Shown here: positions 10,944 to 22,057 of the stretch, piece by piece
Layout of the letters: each line of letters opens with the position of its first letter
Numbering within the stretch: position 1 is the stretch's first letter
Origin: Blastobasis lacticolella
Lineage: Eukaryota > Arthropoda > Insecta > Lepidoptera > Blastobasidae
DNA: 64,000 nt
NCBI GenBank assembly: GCA_905147135.1
Contig: LR990049.1
Location: forward strand, 13,347,428 to 13,411,427
Direction of reading: 5' to 3'
Made by a program: the position numbers and the translations under genes
The notes under the pieces: generated by a model
Database searches by the model: none
What the model saw: the letters and a program-made list of their open reading frames with translations, nothing else
Told to the model about the DNA's origin: nothing

Positions 10944-13088
10944 ATGCAGTCCTCCACGTTATTGGTGCTCGCTTGCCTGCTGGCTGTCGCGGTTGCGTAC
11001 ACGCACTACGAAGTATACCCAGCAGTGGACGCCGTCCAACAGGAATCGGTCTACGAGGACGCATACGACACACCCGTGCACGACAGGAGCCAGAGAACCA
11101 AAAGGGGACTGTTGCTACTGAAAAAGAAGCTGCTCCTTGGTAAATATACCATTCATCATCATCATCTATAAATCTGTAAAGATACCAATATCGATAGTAA
11201 AAGGGTGCATCTCTATTCAAGGTGCTAGACGTCCCACGCCAGATGTCCTACTTTTTGTTAGAGTGATTTCAACGATATTGCACTTACACCTGTATTGCAA
11301 TAGTTGAAGTAGTCGCATTATGCGACCGAATGTCGCTGCTCATTTGCTATTGTGTCACTTACATTGTGAGATAGCATGGCATTTAACTTGTATAAACACA
11401 ATGCGCTTTGATAAGTAAGATTTATCTATCGCCAAAGTGATTGAGTAATAGACAACAACACACGAAGTTATAGTCAACTCAACTGGATTTAGTAGTTGGG
11501 ATTCAAATTCATTTCAAAGGGGAGCGAATTCGGGCTCAGTAGCGCAATTCAGAATCGGTCGAGTAACTTTCAAGATCGGAAATGCAGCGAGGCGCCTATT
11601 TGAGAGGGTACACTGACTTCGAAACCTCACAAAAGAGGCTTGTACATTGGACTAAGACCTGTATTGGATTTCACCCGGTTGTGGCTCTCGAATCCCGTAT
11701 TGACCAAGTTATAGCTACTTGTTGTAAACACTTGTAATTTGTTTGTAATTAAGTTGTAATCATAGTACAGAAATGTTACGAATTTTGCATTCGATTTATT
11801 TTTTATCTAACAAAAACGTTAATCTCAATGTTAAACATTGTTATAAAGTCTTTAGATACGATTGTGTCAGTATAGATAGTTGTTTACGTGTTGACATTAA
11901 GCATAGAGCTGCTAATTTGGCTAAAGGACAAAATGACTTGCAGTTTCAATGTTTCCACGGTTAATCCGCTACGTATACGGCATTCACCCATTATGACAGC
12001 GTGTAGAGAGCTCGCGGAAAAATTAAATTTAAAAGTCCTCGGGCGACGTCCCGACGCAGAAAGCTTACATGAATATTTTATGGAGTTTCTAGCAAAAATA
12101 TGCCGTACAATGTCCTTTAGCAGGAGTTACAATATTAAGCGGGAATTCACGGATTACGCAACACGTCTAATTTATTACAAAGTTTTTATTAACAACTTAT
12201 GTGTTGACTCAGAATGATTCGGCGGAATGTTGAACATGATATATTGACGTGTCTATCGTTTTTCACTATTTAAAATAGTCAAGGCAACAGCTTTTAACTT
12301 TGTTGGAAATTTTTGTTAATAGGGTCATTGCCATATACGTGTGGCGTACATTAACTTGTTTGTCGAACAAGCTAGAGCCATTCACACCGCCAGTCCCATT
12401 GTTATTGACTTTAAAGATGCATCTCTTGGAGGTCTGCGCCTGCGGCTATGTATGGCGCATAACACGAATTATGTCATGTCGATCGTAACCTACGGGTTCT
12501 AGGTTAGTTAACTACTATTATCGTTATAGCTCTAACAATACAAAATTTATATACAAATAGTACATGTTTGTTTAACTCACACCAATGCCATGGACGAATA
12601 ATGTAACGAAAAATGGTAGTGAACTGTAAAAATGTGAAACATGCCTTCAACCTTCGTCAATTATTTCTAATAAAATGTACAAATACAAATACCTAATCTA
12701 GTACGTAACAATATAATAATTTTTTTGTTAAATATATAGTACCTATAATTATTTTATATTTAATTATTGAAGATGACGATGATGTGCGCATACTGTCATC
12801 AGCGTCATTAAAACATATTTTCTTAAAGCGTGCTTGTAATTATACTTACATGATTTGAAAGCATGTAGGTAGGCATTGCTTTTACATTAAGTTGCTTACC
12901 TTTACTATATATGTAGCTGTAACAATGTCTTTTTCTTTCCAGGGGCCTTAGGACTGAAGGCGGCAAAGGTTGGCGCAGTGGGCGTAGCGGGCGCCCTGGC
13001 ACTCAAGAAGAAGTCGTCAGTACCATCATACTCATACACACTCATCGACAGCCATCCTCATCCTGTTCATTACGGGTACAGAACGTGA
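10944..13088 (+). CDS. Gene A: small secreted Lys-rich propeptide protein, spliced
   Basis: Coding exons 10944-11139 and 12943-13088 encode 113 residues; the phase-1 intron (GTAAAT...TTTCTTTCCAG) splits Gly66. The acceptor TTTCACTTACAG lies 8 bases before the ATG. Residues 1-18 form a signal peptide (hydrophobic core LLVLACLLAVAVA). Residues 19-54 are an acidic propeptide (seven Asp/Glu) ending in the furin-type site RTKR (51-54). The predicted mature part (55-113) begins GLLLLKKKLLLG, has an Ala/Gly/Val-rich middle flanked by KKK clusters (60-62 and 87-89), and ends in a Tyr/His/Pro-rich tail, HPHPVHYGYRT. It has no Cys. Acidic pro plus cationic mature segments recall antimicrobial or extracellular-matrix precursors, but I do not recognise the family and function is not assigned. 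Gene B shares its layout. Possible poly(A) signals are ATTAAA at 13325 and AATAAA at 13583. Confidence 0.85.
11140..12942 (+). other. Second intron of gene A
   Basis: 1803-bp intron. It holds overlapping open frames at 11773-11964 and 11888-12217 (109 codons) with no recognisable domain. They could be relics of an inserted element, but I cannot name one. No other repeat was identified. Confidence 0.6.
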
Positions 13089-13324
13089 CATGCTTCCATA
13101 CGGGCCGGCTTCTAATCTTCTTAACGCCCAATGCAACCTTGCTTCTTCCATCCACGCGGCCACGGTACAACCACAAATCCGTCATTATTCTCTGAGCTGT
13201 CTGTCTGTCATTCATTCGCTTGTGTCACCTGTTCGCTTGGTGTCCCTTTTACTCGTATCAAGTTCTCAAATCGCCTACTTACGGGTGCTTTTCTAAAAAA
13301 TAACCTTGTATGATTACTATTATA

Positions 13325-13588
13325 ATTAAATATTAACAACGAAGACAACGAACGAGACAAGAACGACGAAGGACGAAAATTTCTTTGTAAACGCGTTTAT
13401 ACATGAAAGATTTACATAATACCTTTTATCTCTGTACAGGGCTTAACGTAATTGATGTTTCAAGACGAAAGGGTGCTGTTCAATCCATCATTCTGTAGGC
13501 ACATGTTTAACTACGGGTCGAAAACGATTTACGTCGCTGAAAAAAACTTCCACTAAAGAAAAACTATCCTATGGTCTAATTAAATAAA
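13325..13588 (+). terminator. Candidate poly(A) signals of gene A
   Basis: ATTAAA at 13325-13330 (3' UTR about 0.25 kb) and AATAAA at 13583-13588 (about 0.5 kb). The sequence alone cannot decide between them. Confidence 0.35.
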
Positions 13589-13629
13589 CATGGTTTTAAA
13601 TCCAAGCCCATAAACATGTAGGTCTTTTT

Positions 13630-13742
13630 AATTATATTTGTTTCAAACTAAGCTCGCGTTCTTTATAAATATTATTATATAAGGCGGGACCTCTACGCGA
13701 CGTACCTTTTCGATTCGTTTTCCCGACATTTGTTTTTAATGA
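13630..13742 (+). repeat. Half copy of the TTAGACGGGACTT MITE family
   Basis: TTTGTTTCAAACTAAGCTCG, CGTTCTTTA, ATATTATTATAT, GGCGGGACCTCTACGCGACG and TACCTTTTCGATTCGTTTTC occur in the same order as at 47998-48070, and the inner part matches 39135-39200. The copy stops after about 110 bp, so the second inverted-repeat arm is missing. Confidence 0.7.
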
Positions 13743-16364
13743 CTTCAAAATTACGTTGGATAAGAATAGCCTGTACAAAAACGATATTCAATAGCTGAAT
13801 GATATACGAAATTATAAGTAAAATGCTATAATGGAATTTCTCAAAATTAAAGTCTTTGTTCGATGAACCTATTTTCAGATAGCTTAATAGAATAATGAAA
13901 TTACTATTTTCTTAGAAAGGGCTTAGCGGTGACCTTTTCAGTACGAAGACCTTCTGTGTAGTGTGGATGTACGATTTAGGTATCTAATATAATAACGAAT
14001 TGGTAGATACTACAAGATGGATTTATGAGGTATTACTCCTTACTTGTATAATTAAAATTACCTACTAAAGACAATTGAACACGCGATTAATATTTTTCCT
14101 TACGTTTTTCGTTCGCTATGATACCAAATTATTCATTGGTTTATAAGCGTGCTGTTTATTTCGTAGCACTTTGGATGTACGTGACATGGTGTTGTCCTGT
14201 TTATTCATGCCAGACATTTCTTATTGGAGATTCATGTAAGCTGGTGCGTGCGTGGCGTGATTTTTATTCGCCGTCCGTGCCCAAGGAGCGAGCTTGCAGA
14301 AGGCCTAAAAAGATTAGAGACTCTGGCTACAGCAACTATTTAATACAGTTTACTGCCGTGATTCTGTATGGAATAGACTGTTTTGTTGCTTATTTATAAT
14401 ATAATGCTTCTTGGGAATATATATTTTCTTAACCTTCAATAATACAGCTAAATATCACATATAAAACTTAACCTAACCGCTTATGTATATTTTAATCGAT
14501 TTGCAGTCAAGGTCCATCCTGGAACGTTGATTTTCATAGGTGAGTTAGGCGTTTCTATTCTGCATCGTGTTTCGCCATCCTCTGGCAATTGGCAGCATGT
14601 TGCACCTACACGGCTTAACCGCACCTATTGGTTAAACGTTTTCACTATCATGGCACCAATTACACTCGAACAGCACTCGTAACGTAAAGTATGCACTCAA
14701 ATTTTATGTCGATTTTATTATTGTCTGCATCACGACTGTCGATGATTTAAAGTAAACATTGGGCCATGATGCGTTCCATGAAGTAGGACAAAGTAATATC
14801 GGTGGACTTGTATATATTGCTTCATTTATTTGCATGAATATAATAAGTTCATTTCAACCATTTTCATCAAATGCAATGTTTGTCATATAATTAAATTCAT
14901 CATTCATAACAAATGCACCCAAAAGTTTTAGTTCAATTTCCCTATGAAATCAACGATAGAGAAAACTCATGACACCATTACTAAATAATGAATTACCAAT
15001 CTTGGACCATCATATAATCCCTAAAACTATGATTATAACTCATTAATTATGACGATTAACTTACTTTTTTCTTCTAATTAATATTCTTATTTATATGTCA
15101 CAGCATGTATAGCATACCCATTTATCAATGATAAGTACGCTATTTATTTCTAACCTATTGAATTGTTTAATTTAGTTGAGTGGACGATAGACAAATACTA
15201 CGTACTTGACCAACGTCAAGTTGTCATATGAGAAAAAAAATGTTGATATTTGTCTTACCGCTCTCTTAAGTTGACTCTACCTCGGCAACAAACATAGAGT
15301 AACCGGTTGCTTGGAGAGTCCATTATCAAATATCTTGCATAATACCGTGATCTATGAATAATAAGTGGGTCCAACGACAAGGTCTCAAATATTTGGTAGA
15401 AACCCAATTTTAACGATCCGTATTGATCCGGATTCTTGGGGATTTATGTGAATATCTAAAAATAGCGAAAAACAACGGATTACATCCTAAATGATGTTCG
15501 AGATGGTTAATGATGAGAGTATCTTTACTTCTTTTCCAGTTGGCATTAAGCGGCCTGCCATGCAACGTGAGTGACTGAGGCGGGCATAGATTGCTGAGAA
15601 GATAGTATTAAACTGTATAGTTTTATATAGTACATGGTTGTTTAAATAGCATAGAGGTGTTAAAGCTAAATCTAAGGTTCACAGGGATGCAATTGTCATA
15701 TACTGTAGCGCCGCATATGTCATTTATAAACCGCCAGAAATGGGTTTGAAAATGACGAGTTTTTGAATCTAGTCTGCAACATCATTCAATCAAACAATAT
15801 GAGGCTATTCTCTAAGGCTTACTAGTGTAAATTCCATATATATTATTCTGTATGTTCCATATATATTAGTCTTATTTTTCTTATTTTGGAAAAAAACTCG
15901 TTAAAGTTGGTTAAGGGCATTACATTCATGATTCATTATGACAATTTTAGTTAGGATGTGGTCCTTGATCAGACACCGATGCCATAACACACATGTAGGT
16001 CATAGAAAATTTAGAACTTCGGCGTACAGTGTAAGGTTTGTTATAATATTTATAACAAAATCTGGTGCCTTGACTTTGAATTAAGACTTGTTAAATAAAA
16101 CTTTTATTACTAAAATAATAATTTTTTGTGTTTTTTGTATTTTCTTCCTTCAACCTACGAAATACTTTGCAGAATCATCATCATATAACGTGAGTTCGAC
16201 GTGTCTACTTTAGATGACTGATTTTTCATTTTTCAAGTGACGGTATTTTTATTTGCGGCCAGTCTGAAACATCTGTAAATATTCTTTTATCTCGCGGGAT
16301 GCTGCTATCTTTCAGGGATATAAAGTACACTACTATAAAACTCGGAAATAATGTTAGTAATTGT
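13743..16364. other. Intergenic, no gene seen
   Basis: AT-rich 2.6 kb. An open frame of 93 codons at 14118-14399 has no domain, signal peptide or splice context that would support it as a gene. Confidence 0.5.
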
Positions 16365-16545
16365 TTTTTTTACTCTTTTAATACTACGCAGTGACAAGCG
16401 AGCAGATAGCCCATCTGATAGTAAACGGTAACTGTCGCCCATAACATCTACGATTCATGCATTTAGATTGCAGGCAACATAAATGCAGATACGCAGGTGG
16501 GTTGTCACCGTGAGGACTAATATGAAATGTCTCATGTTTGTAATT
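16365..16545 (-). repeat. Dispersed repeat X, copy 1
   Basis: Homologous over its length to 56668-56840. Shared blocks are AGCCCATCTGATAGTAA versus AGCCCACCTGATGGTAA, ACTGTCGCCCATAAC, TTGCAGG.AACA.AAAT and AGGACTAATATGAAAT. The CCATCAG/GCTCGTTTG-like end is the reverse of LINE 3' tails seen elsewhere here, so the element probably reads on the minus strand. Confidence 0.75.
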
Positions 16546-16623
16546 GCGCTGGCTACCTTATCCTTCAAACCGGAACACAACAATGTAAGCATTGTTACTT
16601 GGTGGCAGAAATAGATAAGGCCA

Positions 16624-16659
16624 CCGCCTGGATTAGTACCACCGTACTAATCCAGGCGG
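16624..16659. repeat. Perfect 16-bp-stem hairpin
   Basis: CCGCCTGGATTAGTAC (16624-16639) and its exact reverse complement (16644-16659) enclose a 4-base loop. Confidence 0.9.
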
Positions 16660-16762
16660 ACTCCTCCGGCTTGCCAGAACCTTACCACCTGATACAATTT
16701 TTGTAATCGGTTAAGTAGTTTTGGACATTAATAAAACACAGAGCCCTTGTGAAAATCATTAT

Positions 16763-16813
16763 CGTGAAATGCATTAAATGTATGCCTACATAATATATTT
16801 AATGCATTTCACG
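16763..16813. repeat. Perfect 17-bp-stem hairpin
   Basis: CGTGAAATGCATTAAAT (16763-16779) and its exact reverse complement (16797-16813) enclose a 17-base loop. Confidence 0.9.
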
Positions 16814-17260
16814 CCCCTTTCATGCCTCCTGTTCGTAGTCAAACATTGTAAAAAATAAGTTCTGAAAAACTTGGCTTTGGCAGATCGCCTTTTGTATTAC
16901 CGAACATGGAACCAAATTTTTCTCTTTCACACTTTCACTTGAACTCATTTTGCTCCTCTCGGAATCGAATGATTCTCGTGATATTGGCTTTAAATGATAG
17001 CAATCAGCCATCTGTATATAACTTAAGTAGATGTAGCACGAAATTTTGATAATTGGCGTTTTTATAAATCACTACAACTTTGCGATTAAAAAGATAAATA
17101 CATAAAAGGAACATTTGAAGGTTAGATAAATACTTGCACAAGGTTACAAGGCCTTGTTTAAATTTAAAAAAATATATTTATAATGAATAAACAACACAAA
17201 GGTAATGGACATTTAAAAACAAACTTCATTAAAAACCTTGTAAAATTAACGCAATATTTT

Positions 17261-17333
17261 TCTCATTAAAGTCATTGTATTGATATTACTTAGATGCCCC
17301 CTACGTAATATCTATACAATGACTTTAATGAGA
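17261..17333. repeat. 29-bp-stem inverted repeat
   Basis: Arms 17261-17289 and 17305-17333 pair at 28 of 29 positions around a 15-base loop containing GCCCCC. The arm begins TCTCATTAAAGTCATTG. It is similar in scale to the hairpins at 2.6 and 57.1 kb. Confidence 0.9.
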
Positions 17334-17713
17334 GAATCATTAATACCGATTGATTGCCATAACATAAATATTAAAATATCTCATGTTTTTTACCGAACGC
17401 GTGATATTTTGTAAAAGGTAAGAAACAGGGCACCTTTCAATATGACGACAATTTAGTCCCAGTTTGGCCACCGAGTCAGATAAGTTTCTATCACTTTACC
17501 TGCACGTCGCGTTCGCTGAACAAGATGCGAAATTTTCTATTTTGCTAATTACCAAACTCGAAAATTTTCATTCGCATGGTACGCCCTAATCTAAAAATCG
17601 ATATATACAAATAGGAAAAATAGAAATACAAACACATAGAAATGTAAAAAAATGTACAACAAACCTGTCACCTAAATCGCTGCCATTGTTGAGGGTGGTG
17701 CCCACAAGGGTTA

Positions 17714-18748
17714 AGGTCGACAACTTAACTGGTATATCGCCTGCGGTAGGTGAGGTAGGTGGGACGGTGATTTTTCGTTGTTGAACGCGGGGGTGCGGGG
17801 CGCGGGGCAGTGAGCATTTTCTTCCGCGAAACGTCAGTTGATGACGTTCCTCGGAAAAAGAATGCACACGAGATTATGTCCGAAATTGTCCAGAGATTAA
17901 GTATAATAAATATCCCGAGACGAGAAACCTCATCTTTGCCAATGGCTTTTAAATCTTAATCTCGATTTTTAATTCGGTGCAAAATAGTAAGTTTTTCTTA
18001 ATATTTATTTTATGGCTCATTGTGGGCCTTATAAGAAAACTCACTGTCGCCCAAAGGGCGATGGAAAGGGCTATACATGGAGTGTCATTGCGCGATCGAA
18101 TCAGGAATGAGGAGATCCGCAAGCGAACATTTGCGAAAGATTGCCAAGCGAGCAGGGCACATAGCTCGCAGAACAGATAGCCTATGGGGCAGTAAAGTTC
18201 TCGAGTGGCGATCATGTACCGGAAGACGCAGCGTGAGTAGGCCTCCTACTAGGTGTGCCGACGATCTGGTAAAGATCGCAGGTGTAGCTGAATGCGGAAG
18301 GCGCAATACCCTATACCGTTCTGGAGATCTCTGGGGGATGCTCATGCCCAGCAGTGGGCATCTTACGACTGATATGATGATGATGATTCAATATGTACAA
18401 ATGAACATCTAAGTTTAGTTTTGAGACGAGAATATGGGAGCGCCTCACAGCGCCCCTTCTTCCTCTCCACGACGCATACTTTGGAAACCCCTGTGCTTCT
18501 ATTAATTTTTTTAGCAAACATTTTCAAGCCTCCACCTCGAGATTTATCATCGGTAAATTAACCTCGTGTGCGTTATTCCGGGAGTCCGTAGCAAAATAAT
18601 CAACCGCGCTGTGTGGAGTCCGCGGGCGCACTGAGACACGTCCCCTGTGCTCCCTGCTCCGCGCCCCGTGCTCAGCCCCGAAACGACACATGACGTCAAC
18701 CATTCTGCCATACACCGCTAGGCGATACACCAGTTAAGTTGTCGACCT
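17714..18748. mobile_element. DNA-transposon-like element with ~34-bp inverted repeats
   Basis: Ends in AGGTCGACAACTTAACTGG (17714 onward) and the reverse complement of nearly the same sequence finishing at 18748. The match continues through T(A/G)TATCGCCT and GCGGT with one base difference and one insertion. It is about 1.03 kb long and codes for no transposase; its interior instead carries an RTE LINE fragment (18007-18390). A partial relative of its left end sits at 10519-10640. No clear target-site duplication was identified, so the superfamily is open. Confidence 0.65.
18007..18390 (+). pseudogene. Truncated RTE-type LINE C-terminal fragment
   Basis: The DNA encodes GLIRKLTVAQRAMERAIHGV and, after a deletion and frame change, GHIARRTD, LWGSKVLEWR and GRRSV.RPPTR. 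These match the C-terminal part of the RTE-type LINE at 31343-33434, minus about 15 codons. The 3' end has the same CCCAGCAGTGGGC...TGATATGATGATGATG trailer. It is dead: frameshifted, deleted and promoterless, and lies within the inverted-repeat element at 17714-18748. Confidence 0.85.
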
Positions 18749-21714
18749 ATAGATGGCTATTCCTATTCGTTGACCGAGGATTGGGCCAGCCCAGCGCTCA
18801 CCGGTAGAACGAATTAAATCAACTCTTAATTTGGCGAATAGTTTTTAGCATTAGGGCCCTAAGACCCCAAAGTTTCCATGGCAAACGCCGCAAATACGCA
18901 ATAAGCAGTGATATTTGCATATTTACGGCTTTTGAAGGTCTCAGCTGATGCAGCCGCCGCAAAGACTTAGAGCTAATATGGGACGCCACTAGAGTATCTA
19001 TGCAAGTATATAGCATGGGACCCCGTGGCGTGGTGCCCTGAACTCACTGCAGCACTGCAGTGGCAGCGATGAAATTTGACTAAATTGCAGCCAAGACGTA
19101 GGCCAACCGCCAACATAAAACTATTATTATCTACAAGGTTCCCATAATTAACAAAAATATATGCTTACAGAAAATATCCAGACTGCCTTCCTGAGACTGC
19201 AAGTAACCTAGCCCTCTCGGTCGGTGACGGGTAGGTCTCAGAAAGGTGGTAGATGGGTTCGTCCATTGGTCCTTTTTCCCTTGTCAGATCTGAGAGCTCT
19301 ACTAGGTCAAGCCATCTTCCACGCTTCTTCGGCCACGTACAAGTACGTTAAGTACAATCATGATCAAGTACGTTACCTCAAAATAATAAGTGATGGGTTG
19401 AGAATATTACCAACGAGGAATAACATACTTTGAAGAAAAGGATGGAAATTTCCTGATTCTACGTTGTAACGAAAAGGCAGTATCTTAAAATGAATATGGC
19501 CATGTGGGATAAATGTGGAGGAGACGATCAGCTGTGCCATTAAATTTGGAAATATTTTGTTTAACGAAGTCATAGATTACATCACTGAAAATTGGCGCGC
19601 CTAGGAGGAAAAGCGAGTTTTTGGTGATAATTTAAATGCCGGGACACAAGACTGCAAATTATTGAATATTTAATTCAAGAATTTGAAATCTTGTGCTTTG
19701 AAATTGCTTTTATTTTGGAAATCGGCCTCTAGATAAAGCGCACACTTATTAAATTTTGTTTATTACAAATTTTATTAAACTTGGTCTTAATAAAAGCCAA
19801 ATATTCTAAGATAGTGCTAGATTCTCCTCCTAAAGAACCAAACATTTTGAAATTTGATTTTACTCTGATACTATTGGGTGGATGACGTGACGAGGCTGAA
19901 GGTGGCAGGCCCTTGGTTGCCTTGTTGCCAACCGACCGAAAAATATTTTTTTTAGTTTTAAAAAAGTAAGCCAGATTTATGGGTAAATGTTTGGGACTAC
20001 GGTTTTGATTTCCGTTAAATCAAGATAAAGTTTCGAGTAAAACGCATTCTTAACATCCAATTTATTAAAAAAAACTTTGAGTTATGTGGGTAACCTCGGC
20101 AGGCATGGACAGCTGCTTCACAGCCGCCTTTGCTGGCGAAACCTAGCTGAATGGGTTGAAGGTTTGATTCTAAAATGTATGAAGTTGGAGTTAATGGCTA
20201 TGGGACGTACGCTCCTCTCTTTTTTTGCAAGGGTGCAAAGGTTGGCACCATATGCGTCGCTGTAGCTCGATCGCTTACCCTATCTCCAAGCATCAGGTTT
20301 ACTAGCTTTGTCAGGCTTGTCAGCAGACCAGAGTGCAGACCCGTTGGTGAACATTGTGCAATTGTGAACATGTTTACCTACGGGGAGGGCGATTCGTGTG
20401 TTGTGGGCGTATCCCCACAACACCGGAAAGGTCATCACCTTTCAGGTGTTATGCCGGGGGGATATGCCGTCCAGGCCGCCAGCAGATCCAATTTTGCAAT
20501 ACATATAACTACGTCCAAGACGGCATCTTCCGATGCTTGGAGATGTGGTAAAGAAGCGCTTGGGGGGTTAGGTAGGATAGATGAAGTAGCAGGCGGGTGT
20601 TTGCTTTGCAGGGCTGAAAGGATATCCAAAGTGTCGGGAGCAGCAGTGTCAAAAAAAAAAGAATGATAGCAGCGCCTCTAAGGTCTTAATCGTTAACTTT
20701 TAACTCCTTGTGTGTAATTTATCAACTGTAGTCACGGTTTACATCTTTGAAGGTTCACAGGTCAAACAATTATATACTAAAGAAATGTCGGCCGATTATT
20801 TAAATTTAATAAAATTATGTTACAATTTCCAAAATAATACAACTTTTCAAAACCAACTCACCGGCGAAACCCGAAAATATTCCTAACCTTTGATGTCTCA
20901 TCACAACCTCAAATCTCTATTCATACTCTAATTTACCATGTCTCTACTACTCGCGCATTCTTCCTCTTTATTATAAACATATTCCTCGCTATTATACTTT
21001 CCGAGATTATCAATTCTCCTGGAGCAAGTTTTGGTAACGCTCGACTTTCAGTTTCAGACAGTCATTTCTCTGATATCCATGTCAAAATTCCGCAATATAG
21101 CGGCACCTCATATATTCCTCCTCATATTTCTTCAATTAACGCAGTCACTGGCTTAAACTCGTCATATCAGAATCCAAAGAAATTGGACAATTGAAATCAT
21201 TATCGAGGATTTTCTTTAATTTACAAGGTTCAATCAAGGACCCACCGACGAGCTCGCCACTCGTTAGATGTGCCTCCTAATACTGTTGGCGAAGCGGTTG
21301 AATAAAGTCAGGGACTGGTTGAAAAGTCTCGGGAGCCGATTGGCACCCCGTGACGGTATATTATTGTTATTATTATTAATAACTGATCCCATGATATCAA
21401 GTCCTCGTAACCGATCTTTGGACAACAAACTCTAACACGGTCTATCCCACGTCTTAAGTCTGTATTGACGGTCGACAATGCTGATTCTGTTCGAGGCTCC
21501 GGTTCATCACTTGAGACAAAGGGTCTCACTCAAGGTGACACTCTTTCTTGTATCCTGCGCATTTCCTACTATTTTTTGGTAAATTTATAATTTTTTTCAT
21601 TAATTTTGCTATAGTAAACTGGTAGTTAATAATTAATCAGCACAACGAGAACAATAAGAATATTTTTATTTATAAGAACAAAAAATATATATTTCTGAGA
21701 ACTTTTATTTACTT
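18749..21714. other. Intergenic, no gene seen
   Basis: About 3 kb. Open frames at 20175-20666 (163 codons, +) and on the opposite strand at 20435-20629 overlap each other and carry no recognisable domain, so I treat them as chance. Local dyads occur around 20400-20450 (TGTTGTGGGCGTATCCCCACAACA). Confidence 0.45.
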
Positions 21715-22057
21715 TTATTTATTTATTTATAACTCTTTATTGTACATACAAAGACAGTAAAACATAGTAACAGTAAGACAATATAGTACAAAGGCCTTTA
21801 CTCTACTTTTCTTCCTTTCTAATTTTATTTTGGAGTTAATAAAAGTTTTAACATAGCCATTTCATAAATAAATAGGTAACATTTTTTGCTGTTCAAAACT
21901 CATATATCAAAATCTTTTTTTTTTATATTTTTTATATATGCTTTTTGCGAACATGCGATCAGTCCTTAGACTATAAGCAGTTGTTATCAACGATGGCATG
22001 GCATGTTAGGCTATCCCTTCCAGTGTTGGGTTGCCTTTATTAGCTACATAAGACAGG

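Noticed and set aside
10808..11143. 111-codon frame overlapping gene A exon 2
   Set aside because: It starts in the intron, crosses the acceptor and reads exon 2 in the wrong frame; the gene A frame has the signal peptide and clean splice sites.
11888..12217. 109-codon frame in gene A intron 2
   Set aside because: No domain, start context or splice signals; left as intron content.
14118..14399. 93-codon frame with hydrophobic start, considered as a secreted peptide
   Set aside because: No propeptide/KR/GLLL layout, no promoter or splice context, ordinary AT-rich sequence.
20175..20666. 163-codon frame, with an opposing frame at 20435-20629
   Set aside because: No recognisable domain; both strands open in a locally GC-rich stretch suggests chance.
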